Shown here in pieces: positions 25,254 to 33,421 of a stretch of DNA of 33,466 nt. The translations under genes and the position numbers were made by a program. The notes beneath the pieces are model-generated. The model was not told the origin of the DNA. It made no database searches and saw only the letters and a list, made by a program, of their open reading frames with translations. The DNA lies in assembly GCA_002862205.1 (NCBI GenBank), contig PKCN01000041.1, positions 1 through 33,466 of the forward strand. The letters are read 5' to 3'. The number at the start of each line of letters is the position of its first letter. The stretch's first letter is position 1. Origin of the DNA: Planctomycetaceae bacterium. Lineage in GTDB: Bacteria > Planctomycetota > Planctomycetia > Pirellulales > Pirellulaceae.

Positions 25254-25319
25254 ACCGTACCTACACAAAAAGCGAACCGTACTTACACAAATAGCGAACC
25301 GCACTTGCACGAAAAGTGA
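25254..25319. repeat. 22-bp tandem repeat, three copies, inside the sulfatase cluster
   Basis: Three 22-bp units (25254-25275, 25276-25297, 25298-25319) of the form ACCGtaCttaCACaaa.aGcGA occur in tandem, the first two most alike. They fill much of the 162-bp gap between the end of one sulfatase and the start of the uncharacterised gene. They could affect RNA processing or termination here. Confidence 0.9.
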
Positions 25320-25393
25320 ACCGGCACGGCCAGCGCTCTCAAATGACGCTTCAACTGCCCACGTTCTATTGTTGGTGCCGCCCCAATGCAGGC

Positions 25394-26833
25394 TCAACGC
25401 CTAAATGCCCTGCCACGGATTTTCCAACTGGGGTGGGGAACATGCGCTTCGTCCATCATTCTGGCAGCAGCATCGACGAGAGCGGGTTTTTCTTCCGCCA
25501 CATTATCTTTTTCTCCAATATCATTTTTCAGATCGTACAGTTCGATGGTTCCCGTCAACATTGGCTGACGGATCGCCTTCCAGTCACCAAAACGCACAGC
25601 CTGTCGGCTCCCCTGTTCGTAAAACTCCCAATACAGGTAGTTGTGTTGTTTCTGCCGCTGTGACTCTCCTTTGAGTGTCGGCACGAAACTGATGCTATCG
25701 ACACTCGGGGGCAGTTTCGCGCCCGCCAATTCTGCGGCGGTCGCCATCCAGTCACCGAAGTACCCTACATAGTCTGTGCTGGTTCCAGCGGGAACGGTGC
25801 CGGGCCACCAAGCAATCGTCGGCACTCGAATGCCTCCTTCATACAACGCCCGTTTTGTACCTCTGAGTGGCCCGGATGGATTGAATCGTTTCAGATCATG
25901 TCCAGCCTCGTCATGAGGTCCGTTATCGCTCGTGAAGAACACCAACGTGTCGCCATCAATCCCCAAAGCTTTCAGGTGATCAAGAATTCGGCCAACATCA
26001 CGATCCATCCGCGTGATCATCGCAGCTTGCCCCTTATCTGCATCGGGCCAATTTTCAGTTGCATAAATACCATAGTCGGGAACTTCCGCCCCGTTGCCAG
26101 TCATCCGCGTGCCTTCATTGTTGGCATGCGGGATTGTCAAAGGTAGGTAGAGAAAGAAGGGGGCCTCGCTGTTAGTCTCGATAAACTTAATTGCCTCTTC
26201 GACAAACAAATCATGTGAATAGTCAATTCGCTTGGTTGCTGCACCACCTCGAAACCCTCCGTAAGATCCCCCCGCCTGCTCAACCACATTTGCCAGAATC
26301 TTCTTATCTGCATTATCCCAGACGAATTCAGGGTAATAGTTGTGGGCATGAACCTGGTTCAGATAACCAAAGAAGCGATCAAAACCCTTCCGCAGTGGAA
26401 ACCCGGGCTGTTGAACCTCGCCCAAACCCCATTTTCCAACAAGGCCGTTGGTATAACCCGCTGACTTCAAAACCTCTGCCACAGTCGCATCCTGGGCACG
26501 CAGAGACTGCTCTAGCATCGTGCCACTGTTTGCATTCCCTCGCACATGCGTGTGCCCCATGTGTCGCCCTGTCATCAACACACTCCGACTCGGAGCGCAT
26601 ACCGTATTGCCGGCATAGAATTGAGTGAACTTCATTCCCTCCAGAGCCATCTGGTCGAGCCTCGGCGTAGCGATCACCTTCTGACCAAAACAACCAACAT
26701 CTCCGTAGCCCAGATCATCCGCCATGATAAAGATCATGTTGGGCTGTTCACCATCAATGGATGGTTCATCCGCACAGCAGAATCCGAAACTCAATGCAAC
26801 GATGATTGCACTGGCAAACGCTGAAACCTTCAT
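25394..26833 (-). CDS. Secreted sulfatase, paralogue of the sulfatase at 23287-24690
   Basis: The 479-residue protein starts at ATG 26833, where AAGGAAAG lies 6 bases upstream; the ATG at 26851 encodes six extra residues before the signal peptide and is less likely. The signal peptide ([20 protein letters not shown]) is followed by Asp39-Asp40 and the formylglycine motif Cys79-Ala-Pro-Ser-Arg83. '[16 protein letters not shown]' and '[19 protein letters not shown]' tie it closely to the sulfatase two genes downstream, with which it probably arose by duplication. '[15 protein letters not shown]' carries late metal ligands. The substrate is a sulfated glycan by context only. Confidence 0.95.
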   Translation of the reverse strand: MKVSAFASAIIVALSFGFCCADEPSIDGEQPNMIFIMADDLGYGDVGCFGQKVIATPRLDQMALEGMKFTQFYAGNTVCAPSRSVLMTGRHMGHTHVRGNANSGTMLEQSLRAQDATVAEVLKSAGYTNGLVGKWGLGEVQQPGFPLRKGFDRFFGYLNQVHAHNYYPEFVWDNADKKILANVVEQAGGSYGGFRGGAATKRIDYSHDLFVEEAIKFIETNSEAPFFLYLPLTIPHANNEGTRMTGNGAEVPDYGIYATENWPDADKGQAAMITRMDRDVGRILDHLKALGIDGDTLVFFTSDNGPHDEAGHDLKRFNPSGPLRGTKRALYEGGIRVPTIAWWPGTVPAGTSTDYVGYFGDWMATAAELAGAKLPPSVDSISFVPTLKGESQRQKQHNYLYWEFYEQGSRQAVRFGDWKAIRQPMLTGTIELYDLKNDIGEKDNVAEEKPALVDAAARMMDEAHVPHPSWKIRGRAFRR

Positions 26834-26909
26834 AAAAAACTTTCCTTTCATTGAACATGTATCTCATTGAACATGCACCGCGAGACAGACTCTGAATAGC
26901 CCAAGGCGA

Positions 26910-28409
26910 TTAATTTTGCGGTTGATCCCACAATCGGTAGGGATCATCAAGTCGTCGCTGCTCAGACAGCAACAACGCTTCCATTTCTTTTCTCTTCGCT
27001 GAATACTTTGGATCATCTGCAAGATTCAACTGATGACTTCCAGGGACACTGCCAGTCAACGAATTGACAACGGGAGCGTGATGCTGCGAAAGAAACTCGT
27101 GTGGATTTTCTCGCAAATTGAACAATTGTGTTTTCTGAACGGCACCGTCCATCACATCGTACTTGATCAACTTCCAATCACCCTTCTTGACACAGCGTAT
27201 TCCGGGCTTTGTCCCGCCACAATAAACACCGTAAAGTACTTCACGAATCGCGTCACGCTCACCCTCAAGAACAGGCTCAAAGCTGTGCCCCTCATTGGTG
27301 ACGGGTGGTTCAATGCCCGCCAAATCGCAGAGTGTGCTCAGAACATCCAGCAGATAAACGTTTCCCGTCGCACGACTACCGGATGAAATCCCCGGACCTT
27401 TTACAATCAAAGGCACTCGCCAAGTATGCTGATAAAGATTCTGCTTGCCCTGCAAACCATGTCGACCAATCGCCATGCCGTGGTCAGCGGTATAGATCAC
27501 ATAAGTGTTATCAAGCTCTCCCAGTGAATCCAAACGCTTCAGCACTCGCCCGATTTGTCGATCAATATTTTCATCACACGCAAATTCACGCCCCAATTCA
27601 TTTCGAATGGTCTGGGGATCCCGTCGCTCCCAAACCCCACTCACACTGACTTCATCACGAAGACCGGGATGCCCATGATGAAAAGGGTGTGCGGGCAAGT
27701 AGTTGACAGGTAATTCGGGTTGCCTGGCGTTTTCAGGCGGCAAGGTCTTTCGATCCTTATGATTCACCGCTCCATACTTTGCCAACAAATCCTCTGTTCC
27801 ATCGCGCGTATCGTGCGGATGGGAAAAGCCAAGGTAGATCAGAAAAGGATCATCACCTTGTCGATCGTTCAAGTAATCCAAAACCTGGTCAGCATGCCAT
27901 GCACTCCCTGTCTCCCTCGTACCACCTCGCTTAGTCGCGGTACGACTGACTTGGAATTTCGCGTTCGCTGCCGCATAACTGTTGCCATTTTTACAAGTCC
28001 GCATCGTGTCGTATCCTGCACGATTAAACACGGCAGCCATCGTATTTTCCGGAAGATCGGCAGGTGCAAACGAAGGTTTGGCATCCGCGCCCCGTTTTCT
28101 GGAACCACGTCGTGGCAGATGCCATACCGTACGTCCCGACATGATCATGTGCCGCGATGGAGTACAGACAGCACCTGCCCATGACCCCATGTGATAGGCC
28201 CCATCAAACACCATTCCCTCGGCTGCCAACTGATCAATTACCGGCGAATCAAGTTTTGAGCGGGAGTTGTAAACTTTGAGATCAAAAGGCGACTGATCGT
28301 CCACAAGCACAAACAGAAAATTGGGACGTTTCACTTCCTCGGCAAAGGAGGCCACACTCAACATCAAGCATGAAGCGATAACGAGGAAACGGCGATCAGC
28401 AAGTGACAT
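26910..28409 (-). CDS. Secreted sulfatase of a distinct subfamily
   Basis: The 499-residue protein begins at ATG 28409, with GGAAA 8 bases upstream and a signal peptide directly after it (RRFLVIASCLMLSVASFA). The frame is open further to 28493, but that extension shows no export signal. The metal site begins Asp37-Asp38 and the formylglycine motif is Cys82-Thr-Pro-Ser-Arg86 in 'HMGSWAGAVCTPSR'. The loop expected to hold GKWHxG instead reads 'GYDTMRTCKNGNSYAAAN', so it belongs to a different branch from the three downstream sulfatases and should have a different substrate. 'YTADHGMAIGRHGLQGKQN' supplies a later metal site with His rather than Asn. It lies 76 bp before the next sulfatase. Confidence 0.94.
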   Translation of the reverse strand: MSLADRRFLVIASCLMLSVASFAEEVKRPNFLFVLVDDQSPFDLKVYNSRSKLDSPVIDQLAAEGMVFDGAYHMGSWAGAVCTPSRHMIMSGRTVWHLPRRGSRKRGADAKPSFAPADLPENTMAAVFNRAGYDTMRTCKNGNSYAAANAKFQVSRTATKRGGTRETGSAWHADQVLDYLNDRQGDDPFLIYLGFSHPHDTRDGTEDLLAKYGAVNHKDRKTLPPENARQPELPVNYLPAHPFHHGHPGLRDEVSVSGVWERRDPQTIRNELGREFACDENIDRQIGRVLKRLDSLGELDNTYVIYTADHGMAIGRHGLQGKQNLYQHTWRVPLIVKGPGISSGSRATGNVYLLDVLSTLCDLAGIEPPVTNEGHSFEPVLEGERDAIREVLYGVYCGGTKPGIRCVKKGDWKLIKYDVMDGAVQKTQLFNLRENPHEFLSQHHAPVVNSLTGSVPGSHQLNLADDPKYSAKRKEMEALLLSEQRRLDDPYRLWDQPQN

Positions 28410-28634
28410 CAATTGATTTCCATGAATAGGTAAGTAACAGAAACGGCGAGCGGGGAACCGAGCCCCAACCGGGCGAACCGGATCGAGTGCCAACGAGCCC
28501 CCAAGCCCATGATAACCGACTCAATCGGTGCAAGCTTTTGAACTTTGGACACTGAGACAAAGGATCCGCATCTCAACGACTGCCCCAGTTGCAACACGTC
28601 GGCCGCACACAACAACGGGCGTTACGTCAAAGGC

Positions 28635-31337
28635 TCAGGGCAAGGGATTCTCGAACCAGACGACATTCTTACTGGCGTGCCCTGCAATCAACAAATCAAG
28701 GTCATAATCCCCATCCATATCAACTGCACGGATATCGTAGGCTCCCTGATTGCTACCGACCTCGCGACGAACAAAGTTTCCATCGCCATCGTTCGCATAC
28801 CAAACCGCCATGCCATCAGCTTCTTTACCACATGTTGCGATATCCAGATCACCATCCTCATCCAGATCAACGGTTACCAAGCAGTGTGGCCCGACGATTT
28901 CGGGATCGATTTCGATGCGACTGAATTCTGGGGCACGGAACCACAGCACCCCCCGGCCATGTCCCCGAGTTGCAACAAAATCCATCTTGCCATCCTGATT
29001 CAGATCACGCGGCTGAATATTCGTTGCCCCGGGCTGCCTCGAAGCCAACAGATGCTTTTTCCATGGCTCAGTCTGATTGGGTAACTGTTCCCACCAGGCA
29101 AACCATTCCCCTCCTTCAAAACCGGGGCCACCTTTTGCTGCACAGGAAATATCCGGCAAACCATCACCATTGACATCTGCGATCCCGGTGTAGTGGTTAC
29201 CGCCAGGTGCGTCACGGTCAGCGAACACATGCCGCTTCCAAGGCTCAGAGTTCCTGGGATTCTCCGGCACCTCAAGCCAGGTCAATGAATTCGGGATACT
29301 GGTTTGGGCTGGCCCACGTCCTGAGTTTGCGATCAAGTCGAGACGTCCATCCCGATTGACGTCGCCGGTAATCAAACAATGAGTACCAAGGATCTCATCA
29401 TCGATGGTTCGGTAGGTCCACGCGTCGCCAGAGAACGGATCATCGGGACACTCAAGCCAGAACACGGTGTTGCTGGATCCACAAAAATCCAGATCGCCGT
29501 CATGATCAACATCGAGCAGGCAGCTGTGAATGCAATCAGGCCGTGGCTTGTTGCGAGAGTTGTCTCGACTGAAGGCATGCAGTTGATACGCATCCCAATT
29601 CGGCCCTCGATGCAACACCACTTTGCCATCATAGGATGAGAGCACATCCACATGCCCATCATCATCAAAATCAGCTGACACAGCGGAGTTCACGTTACCT
29701 TTTGCGTGCGCGACCACATGCTTGCGCCACGGTTCAGACTTGCCTGAAAGCGGCACGAACGCTGGCTGATTTGCAACTGCGGGCAGGTCATCGACAAATC
29801 CGGCGTCCGTCCTGCGGAGTTCCTCAACCGCTTGACGTCGCATCGTCCTCAGCCTGGCCTGATGCGTGGACTCCGCTGCTAGATTGACCAGTTCACCAGG
29901 GTCACGGGAAATATCGTAGAGTTCTTCAGTCTCACCAGAAACGAGTGTCCTGACATATTTGTAGTGACCTTGCGCTAACATCACGTACCAGGGGATACCT
30001 GGACCGTGATACAAGGCTGCCTCGTCTTTCCCGGGAATCTGATTGGTCGCGGAGCCATACCGTTTTCCTGTATGCACAAGCATCGCAGGATGTGGCCAGT
30101 TCTTTTTCTCGTCCGTCAACAGTGGACTCAGATCACGTCCATGCATTTTCCACGGAAGCTTGACCCCAGCCTGAGCAAAAAAGGTAGGAGGCAGATCCAC
30201 GCCGCTCACCGGTGCATCGACAACGACACCACGACCTCGCTTTGATGACGCCGGTCCCGCGGGGCGGATGATCAACGGTGCTGCAACAGCAGCATCATGA
30301 GGAGCGACCTTACTTTTCATTCCGTGCTGGCCCCAGGCGAATCCTTGATCGGAGGTAAAAACGACAAGCGTATTTTCAAGCTGCCCGGTTTTGCGAAGCG
30401 AATCCATCAATCGCCCTACATTTTCATCAATGGCCAAAACGCCTTGATGGTATTGACGTACCCAATCGGAAAGGGGACGTCCTGGTCGATCCTTCATTCC
30501 AACTGGACTTGACTCGCGAACCTTCCGTTCAACCGGCTCACCGTTCTTACCGGGCTCCCAAAACTCCATTTTTTGAACATAGGCTGGCTTGCCGGGGCGG
30601 GGCGGGTACACATCAACTGGAACGGGGACCTCGATTCCTGCATAATCCTGCTGATGTCGCAAAGCGGGTGTGAAAGGCCCATGCACAGCACCGTAACACA
30701 GCCACAAATACCACGGCTTGTCCTGTCCGCGTGCCTCACTCTGAATGAAATCCATTGCCCAATCGGTGTAGTTGTCAGTGGTGTAACCATCGACCATCAC
30801 CGGCTCACCACCATCGGTAGAGATCAACTGTTTGTCATAATAATTCGGGGCGTTGTCCGGATGACGCGGTCGATTCCAGACCTTCTGGTGGTCCCAATCC
30901 CTTCCGAAGCCAGCATCAACACCGGTATGCCACTTGCCAATGTGCGCAGTGACGTAACCTTGCTGCCTGAGCACGGACGGCCAGAAACGGCACTGTTCCG
31001 GATCATAAGCACTGCCAGGATAAGGTCCCTCCATTCGCATCGACTCGATTCCATGCTGATGGTGCCCTGTCAACAAAGTCGCACGGGACGGCATGCACCA
31101 AGACCCGATGTAGGCACGCCGAAAACGCACCCCCTCGCGAGCCAACTGGTCGATATTTGGCGTCTGAACCCAGTCAAACGCATCGTCGTAACAGCTGACG
31201 GTGCGATGTGATTGATCGTCGGTATAGATGAACAAAATGTTTGGCCGCTTGGCCGTGGCAGGCTCAATGTGAGCCAACTGAACGCTCAGCAGGACTGCAA
31301 CAAACTGAAGCAAATGCAATCTTCGCCAGAAGGACAT
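28635..31337 (-). CDS. Secreted sulfatase fused to a seven-repeat FG-GAP/VCBS-type beta-propeller
   Basis: This 900-residue protein starts at ATG 31337, with AGGCGG about 7 bases upstream, and a signal peptide (LLQFVAVLLSVQLAHIEPATA). Residues about 30-510 form a formylglycine sulfatase: Asp40-Asp41, Cys81-Met-Pro-Ser-Arg85, 'AHIGKWHTG' (Lys135, His137), His219 and 'FTSDQGFAWGQHG' (Asp330). Residues about 530-900 hold seven calcium-loop motifs of DxDxDGxxD type starting at Asp556, 609, 659, 721, 778, 824 and 873, spaced about 46-62 residues. Inter-motif segments repeat 'EPWKRHVF'-like sequence and 'VLWFRAP/VVWFENP' strands. Seven units fit a seven-bladed propeller, likely for glycan binding or surface contact. 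It is first in the cluster. Confidence 0.95.
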   Translation of the reverse strand: MSFWRRLHLLQFVAVLLSVQLAHIEPATAKRPNILFIYTDDQSHRTVSCYDDAFDWVQTPNIDQLAREGVRFRRAYIGSWCMPSRATLLTGHHQHGIESMRMEGPYPGSAYDPEQCRFWPSVLRQQGYVTAHIGKWHTGVDAGFGRDWDHQKVWNRPRHPDNAPNYYDKQLISTDGGEPVMVDGYTTDNYTDWAMDFIQSEARGQDKPWYLWLCYGAVHGPFTPALRHQQDYAGIEVPVPVDVYPPRPGKPAYVQKMEFWEPGKNGEPVERKVRESSPVGMKDRPGRPLSDWVRQYHQGVLAIDENVGRLMDSLRKTGQLENTLVVFTSDQGFAWGQHGMKSKVAPHDAAVAAPLIIRPAGPASSKRGRGVVVDAPVSGVDLPPTFFAQAGVKLPWKMHGRDLSPLLTDEKKNWPHPAMLVHTGKRYGSATNQIPGKDEAALYHGPGIPWYVMLAQGHYKYVRTLVSGETEELYDISRDPGELVNLAAESTHQARLRTMRRQAVEELRRTDAGFVDDLPAVANQPAFVPLSGKSEPWRKHVVAHAKGNVNSAVSADFDDDGHVDVLSSYDGKVVLHRGPNWDAYQLHAFSRDNSRNKPRPDCIHSCLLDVDHDGDLDFCGSSNTVFWLECPDDPFSGDAWTYRTIDDEILGTHCLITGDVNRDGRLDLIANSGRGPAQTSIPNSLTWLEVPENPRNSEPWKRHVFADRDAPGGNHYTGIADVNGDGLPDISCAAKGGPGFEGGEWFAWWEQLPNQTEPWKKHLLASRQPGATNIQPRDLNQDGKMDFVATRGHGRGVLWFRAPEFSRIEIDPEIVGPHCLVTVDLDEDGDLDIATCGKEADGMAVWYANDGDGNFVRREVGSNQGAYDIRAVDMDGDYDLDLLIAGHASKNVVWFENPLP

Positions 31338-31605
31338 CAGTGAACCGCCTGAAGGGTAGGGGACAACAAACAGAATAATAATACCTTGAGAATAACACGT
31401 TGCCGTAGCTCAGTCCCCTGTTGTAACCCACCTGATGCCATCCATTTCCCCGATCGCTAAGCCTGATTGACCGTTGAAGCAAGGAGCAAAAGGTGGATTC
31501 GTTGAAATTAGGCAACCGGATGAAATAAGCCAGAATCGCCGCCAACCCGGCACCCAGATCAGACGAAAGACCTGAGAGATGTCCTGCTCAACGAAAGACC
31601 TCCCC

Positions 31606-31642
31606 GCCAACAAGCGATCAGCCAACAAGCGATCAGCCAACA
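31606..31642. repeat. 15-bp tandem repeat, 2.5 copies
   Basis: GCCAACAAGCGATCA at 31606-31620 is repeated exactly at 31621-31635, then GCCAACA begins a third, partial unit. A separate ACGAAAGACCT motif appears twice just to the left (about 31563-31573 and 31591-31601). Confidence 0.9.
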
Positions 31643-32010
31643 GAAACAGAAACCGTTGCTGGTCCGACGAAAAAAGCAAACTCCAAGACTGAACCCGCTT
31701 CGACAAACTGCTGTATTTCTTAACGATACGCGGTTGCCCTTCTCCCGCAATTGGAAACAATGCAGAATAATGACGTGGCTTCAACACGATGGCAGTCCGA
31801 ATCATCCACCATCACAAGTCGCTATACTGTTTCGGTCAGCTTGCCGTTTCGGTCCCAAGACGAGACAGTGCAAGTCAAGAAGTTCATTCGAAAAAACAGA
31901 ACGATCAAGACCGTGCAATGCCCGAATGACAAGACCCGAAGTTTGAACAACGCAAAGTCAATACACGAACTTCAATGCAGAACGAGAGTCAGTGAAATCA
32001 CGGTTTCTCC

Positions 32011-32050
32011 TTTCCCATAGGGATACTTTCTTTCCCACAGGGATACCTTC
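32011..32050. repeat. 20-bp direct repeat, two copies, upstream of the cyclophilin gene
   Basis: TTTCCCATAGGGATACTTTC (32011-32030) is followed directly by a copy differing at two positions (32031-32050). Each copy contains the near-palindromic core TCCCatAGGGA. It lies about 105-145 bp before the cyclophilin start. Confidence 0.88.
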
Positions 32051-32155
32051 TTCACGATAACATTGACACTCTGAAAGACGCTCTTACAACCATTCGTCTG
32101 CTTGCAATTCCAATACACACATTCGATTCCCAATAGATACCGGAGCCATCCTCGT

Positions 32156-32821
32156 ATGCCACTGTCCAGTCCCCACAGCAACAACTTGAGTGCCATAGCT
32201 AACTTTCGCGTCTTCGCTGCCATAATCTGCGTCACGGCAACCATGACCGCAGTGACATGCTGTCAGCTCGCCGCTCAAGACTCTGCCCCTGCCCCTGCCC
32301 AAAAGAAATCACCGGAAGTTGAGCTCGACACCACAGCTGGCAAGATCATCATTGCACTGGATGCAGAGAAGGCCCCTAAGACGGTTGCCAACTTCCTCGA
32401 TTATGTGAAGAGTGGACATTACAACGGCACGATTTTCCATCGCGTGATCCCCGACTTCATGATTCAGGGCGGCGGACTTGATGCTGCAATGAAAGAGAAA
32501 GCAACCAAGCCTCCGATTGTCAACGAAGGCGATAATGGCCTGAAGAATGTCAAGTACAGCGTAGCGATGGCCCGCACGAACGACCCCAATAGTGCGACCA
32601 GTCAATTTTTCATCAACACCAAAGACAATGTTTTCCTGAATCGAAGCCCGAGGAATCCCGGCTACGCCGTCTTCGGACGTGTTGTCAAAGGGCTTGGAGT
32701 CATTGATACGATTTCAAAAGTACAGACAACCACCAAAGAGAGTGGAAGCATTCCGGGTGCAAGAATGCAGGACGTTCCTATCAAGGAAGTCACGATCAAA
32801 TCCGCAAAAGTGATCAAATAG
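32156..32821 (+). CDS. Exported cyclophilin-type peptidyl-prolyl cis-trans isomerase
   Basis: The 221-residue protein has an N-terminal export segment at about residues 17-40 (FRVFAAIICVTATMTAVTCCQLAAQ), a short Ala/Pro linker, then one cyclophilin domain from about residue 54 to the end. Active-site features are 'GTIFHRVIPDFMIQGG' (Phe94, His95, Arg96, Gln104) and 'SATSQFFIN' (about 146-154), with 'GYAVFGRVVKGLGVID' later. It should catalyse proline isomerisation during folding of exported proteins. The frame opens at a TTG at 32102, but ATG 32156 has GGAG about 10 bases upstream and precedes the hydrophobic segment closely. A Cys pair in the signal leaves lipoprotein processing possible. 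It appears to be a single-gene unit. Confidence 0.94.
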   Translation: MPLSSPHSNNLSAIANFRVFAAIICVTATMTAVTCCQLAAQDSAPAPAQKKSPEVELDTTAGKIIIALDAEKAPKTVANFLDYVKSGHYNGTIFHRVIPDFMIQGGGLDAAMKEKATKPPIVNEGDNGLKNVKYSVAMARTNDPNSATSQFFINTKDNVFLNRSPRNPGYAVFGRVVKGLGVIDTISKVQTTTKESGSIPGARMQDVPIKEVTIKSAKVIK

Positions 32822-33230
32822 ACTGCCATCGCTGCCAGCCTTGAGGACGCCCCCCCCGAGGGTGGGTCGGCCGAGTTTCATTCGGTGAAGTCAACAGTAG
32901 CAGGCAGCAATTGGGACAATTGGACGGTCTGACAGGAGTGGTGCAATCGAGGCACTGAGAGCGGCTAAATCGCCGCTCAAATGACTTTCCAGAGATTTTA
33001 TTGCGGAAGATTCCACCAAATCAAGCTTCTTCGGCAACAGCCTCTTGACGATATTTGCCAATTTAGCGTATTTTTTCGGGCGGTTTCGCAATTTTGGCAC
33101 GGTGGTTGAGAGGCTCGCAGGAACGAGTCGAGTTCCTGAGGCAGTACAAAAGCTGCTTTTGTCAGGGATCAATGAGAAATGTCTCATCCAGACGCATGTT
33201 CCGATCGACTCACGTATCACCAGATCAAAG
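32822..33230. other. Non-coding region between the cyclophilin gene and tRNA-Thr
   Basis: I see no gene in these 409 bp. It contains a C8 run (32850-32857), a possible promoter (33045-33074) and two inverted repeats: CAGGAAC-(7)-GTTCCTG at 33118-33138 and ACAAAAG-CTG-CTTTTGT at 33146-33162. If the promoter is real, these would form hairpins in the 5' leader of the tRNA precursor. Confidence 0.5.
33045..33074 (+). promoter_or_regulatory. Possible sigma-70-type promoter upstream of tRNA-Thr
   Basis: TTGACG at 33045-33050 and TATTTT at 33069-33074 are separated by 18 bases. The -35 box is close to consensus and the -10 box is partial. The predicted start is about 150 bases before the tRNA, giving a long leader; a nearer promoter may exist. 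Confidence 0.3.
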
Positions 33231-33304
33231 GCCAGCGTAGCTTCAATTGGCAGAGCATCGCATTCGTAATGCGGAGGTTGTGGGTTCAAATCCCACCGCT
33301 GGCT
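33231..33304 (+). tRNA. tRNA-Thr (anticodon CGT)
   Basis: The sequence folds as a complete tRNA. The 7-bp acceptor stem GCCAGCG/CGCTGGC (33231-33237 with 33297-33303) is perfect. The D arm is GCTT...AGAGC, the anticodon stem TCGCA/TGCGG carries the loop TTCGTAA, and the T arm is GTGGG-TTCAAAT-CCCAC. The anticodon CGT reads the Thr codon ACG. CCA is not encoded; the base after the acceptor stem is T. A TTTT run follows at 33306-33309. Confidence 0.95.
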
Positions 33305-33421
33305 CTTTTCGTGCTAGGTATTCTGACAGAGAATGAATCACCGTTTGCGAATGTCGTTTGAAGTCGCAGCGATTCAATCCCACAAACGCTTGATAGCCCC
33401 TTGGGCAGGAGACTCGTCTCT

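Larger units (their letters stand above)
31338..32155. other. 818-bp non-coding region between the sulfatase cluster and the cyclophilin gene
   Basis: No convincing gene is visible on either strand; the open frames present have repetitive or shuffled-looking products. It should contain the promoter of the sulfatase cluster. An AT-rich TATTATTAT on the minus strand (31375-31383) could be a -10 element about 40-45 bp before the 31337 start, but I see no good -35 match. Two short tandem arrays lie within it (31606-31642 and 32011-32050). The cyclophilin promoter should lie near the right end. Confidence 0.6.

Noticed and set aside
31410-31805. A 131-codon minus-strand open frame upstream of the sulfatase cluster
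   Set aside because: The product contains repeat-derived LLADRLLADRLL sequence, shows no domain, and overlaps a tandem repeat array; no ribosome site supports it.
33094-33110. A sigma-54 promoter (TTGGCACGGTGGTTGA)
   Set aside because: The -24 part fits, but the -12 element lacks the required GC (TTGA instead of TTGC).
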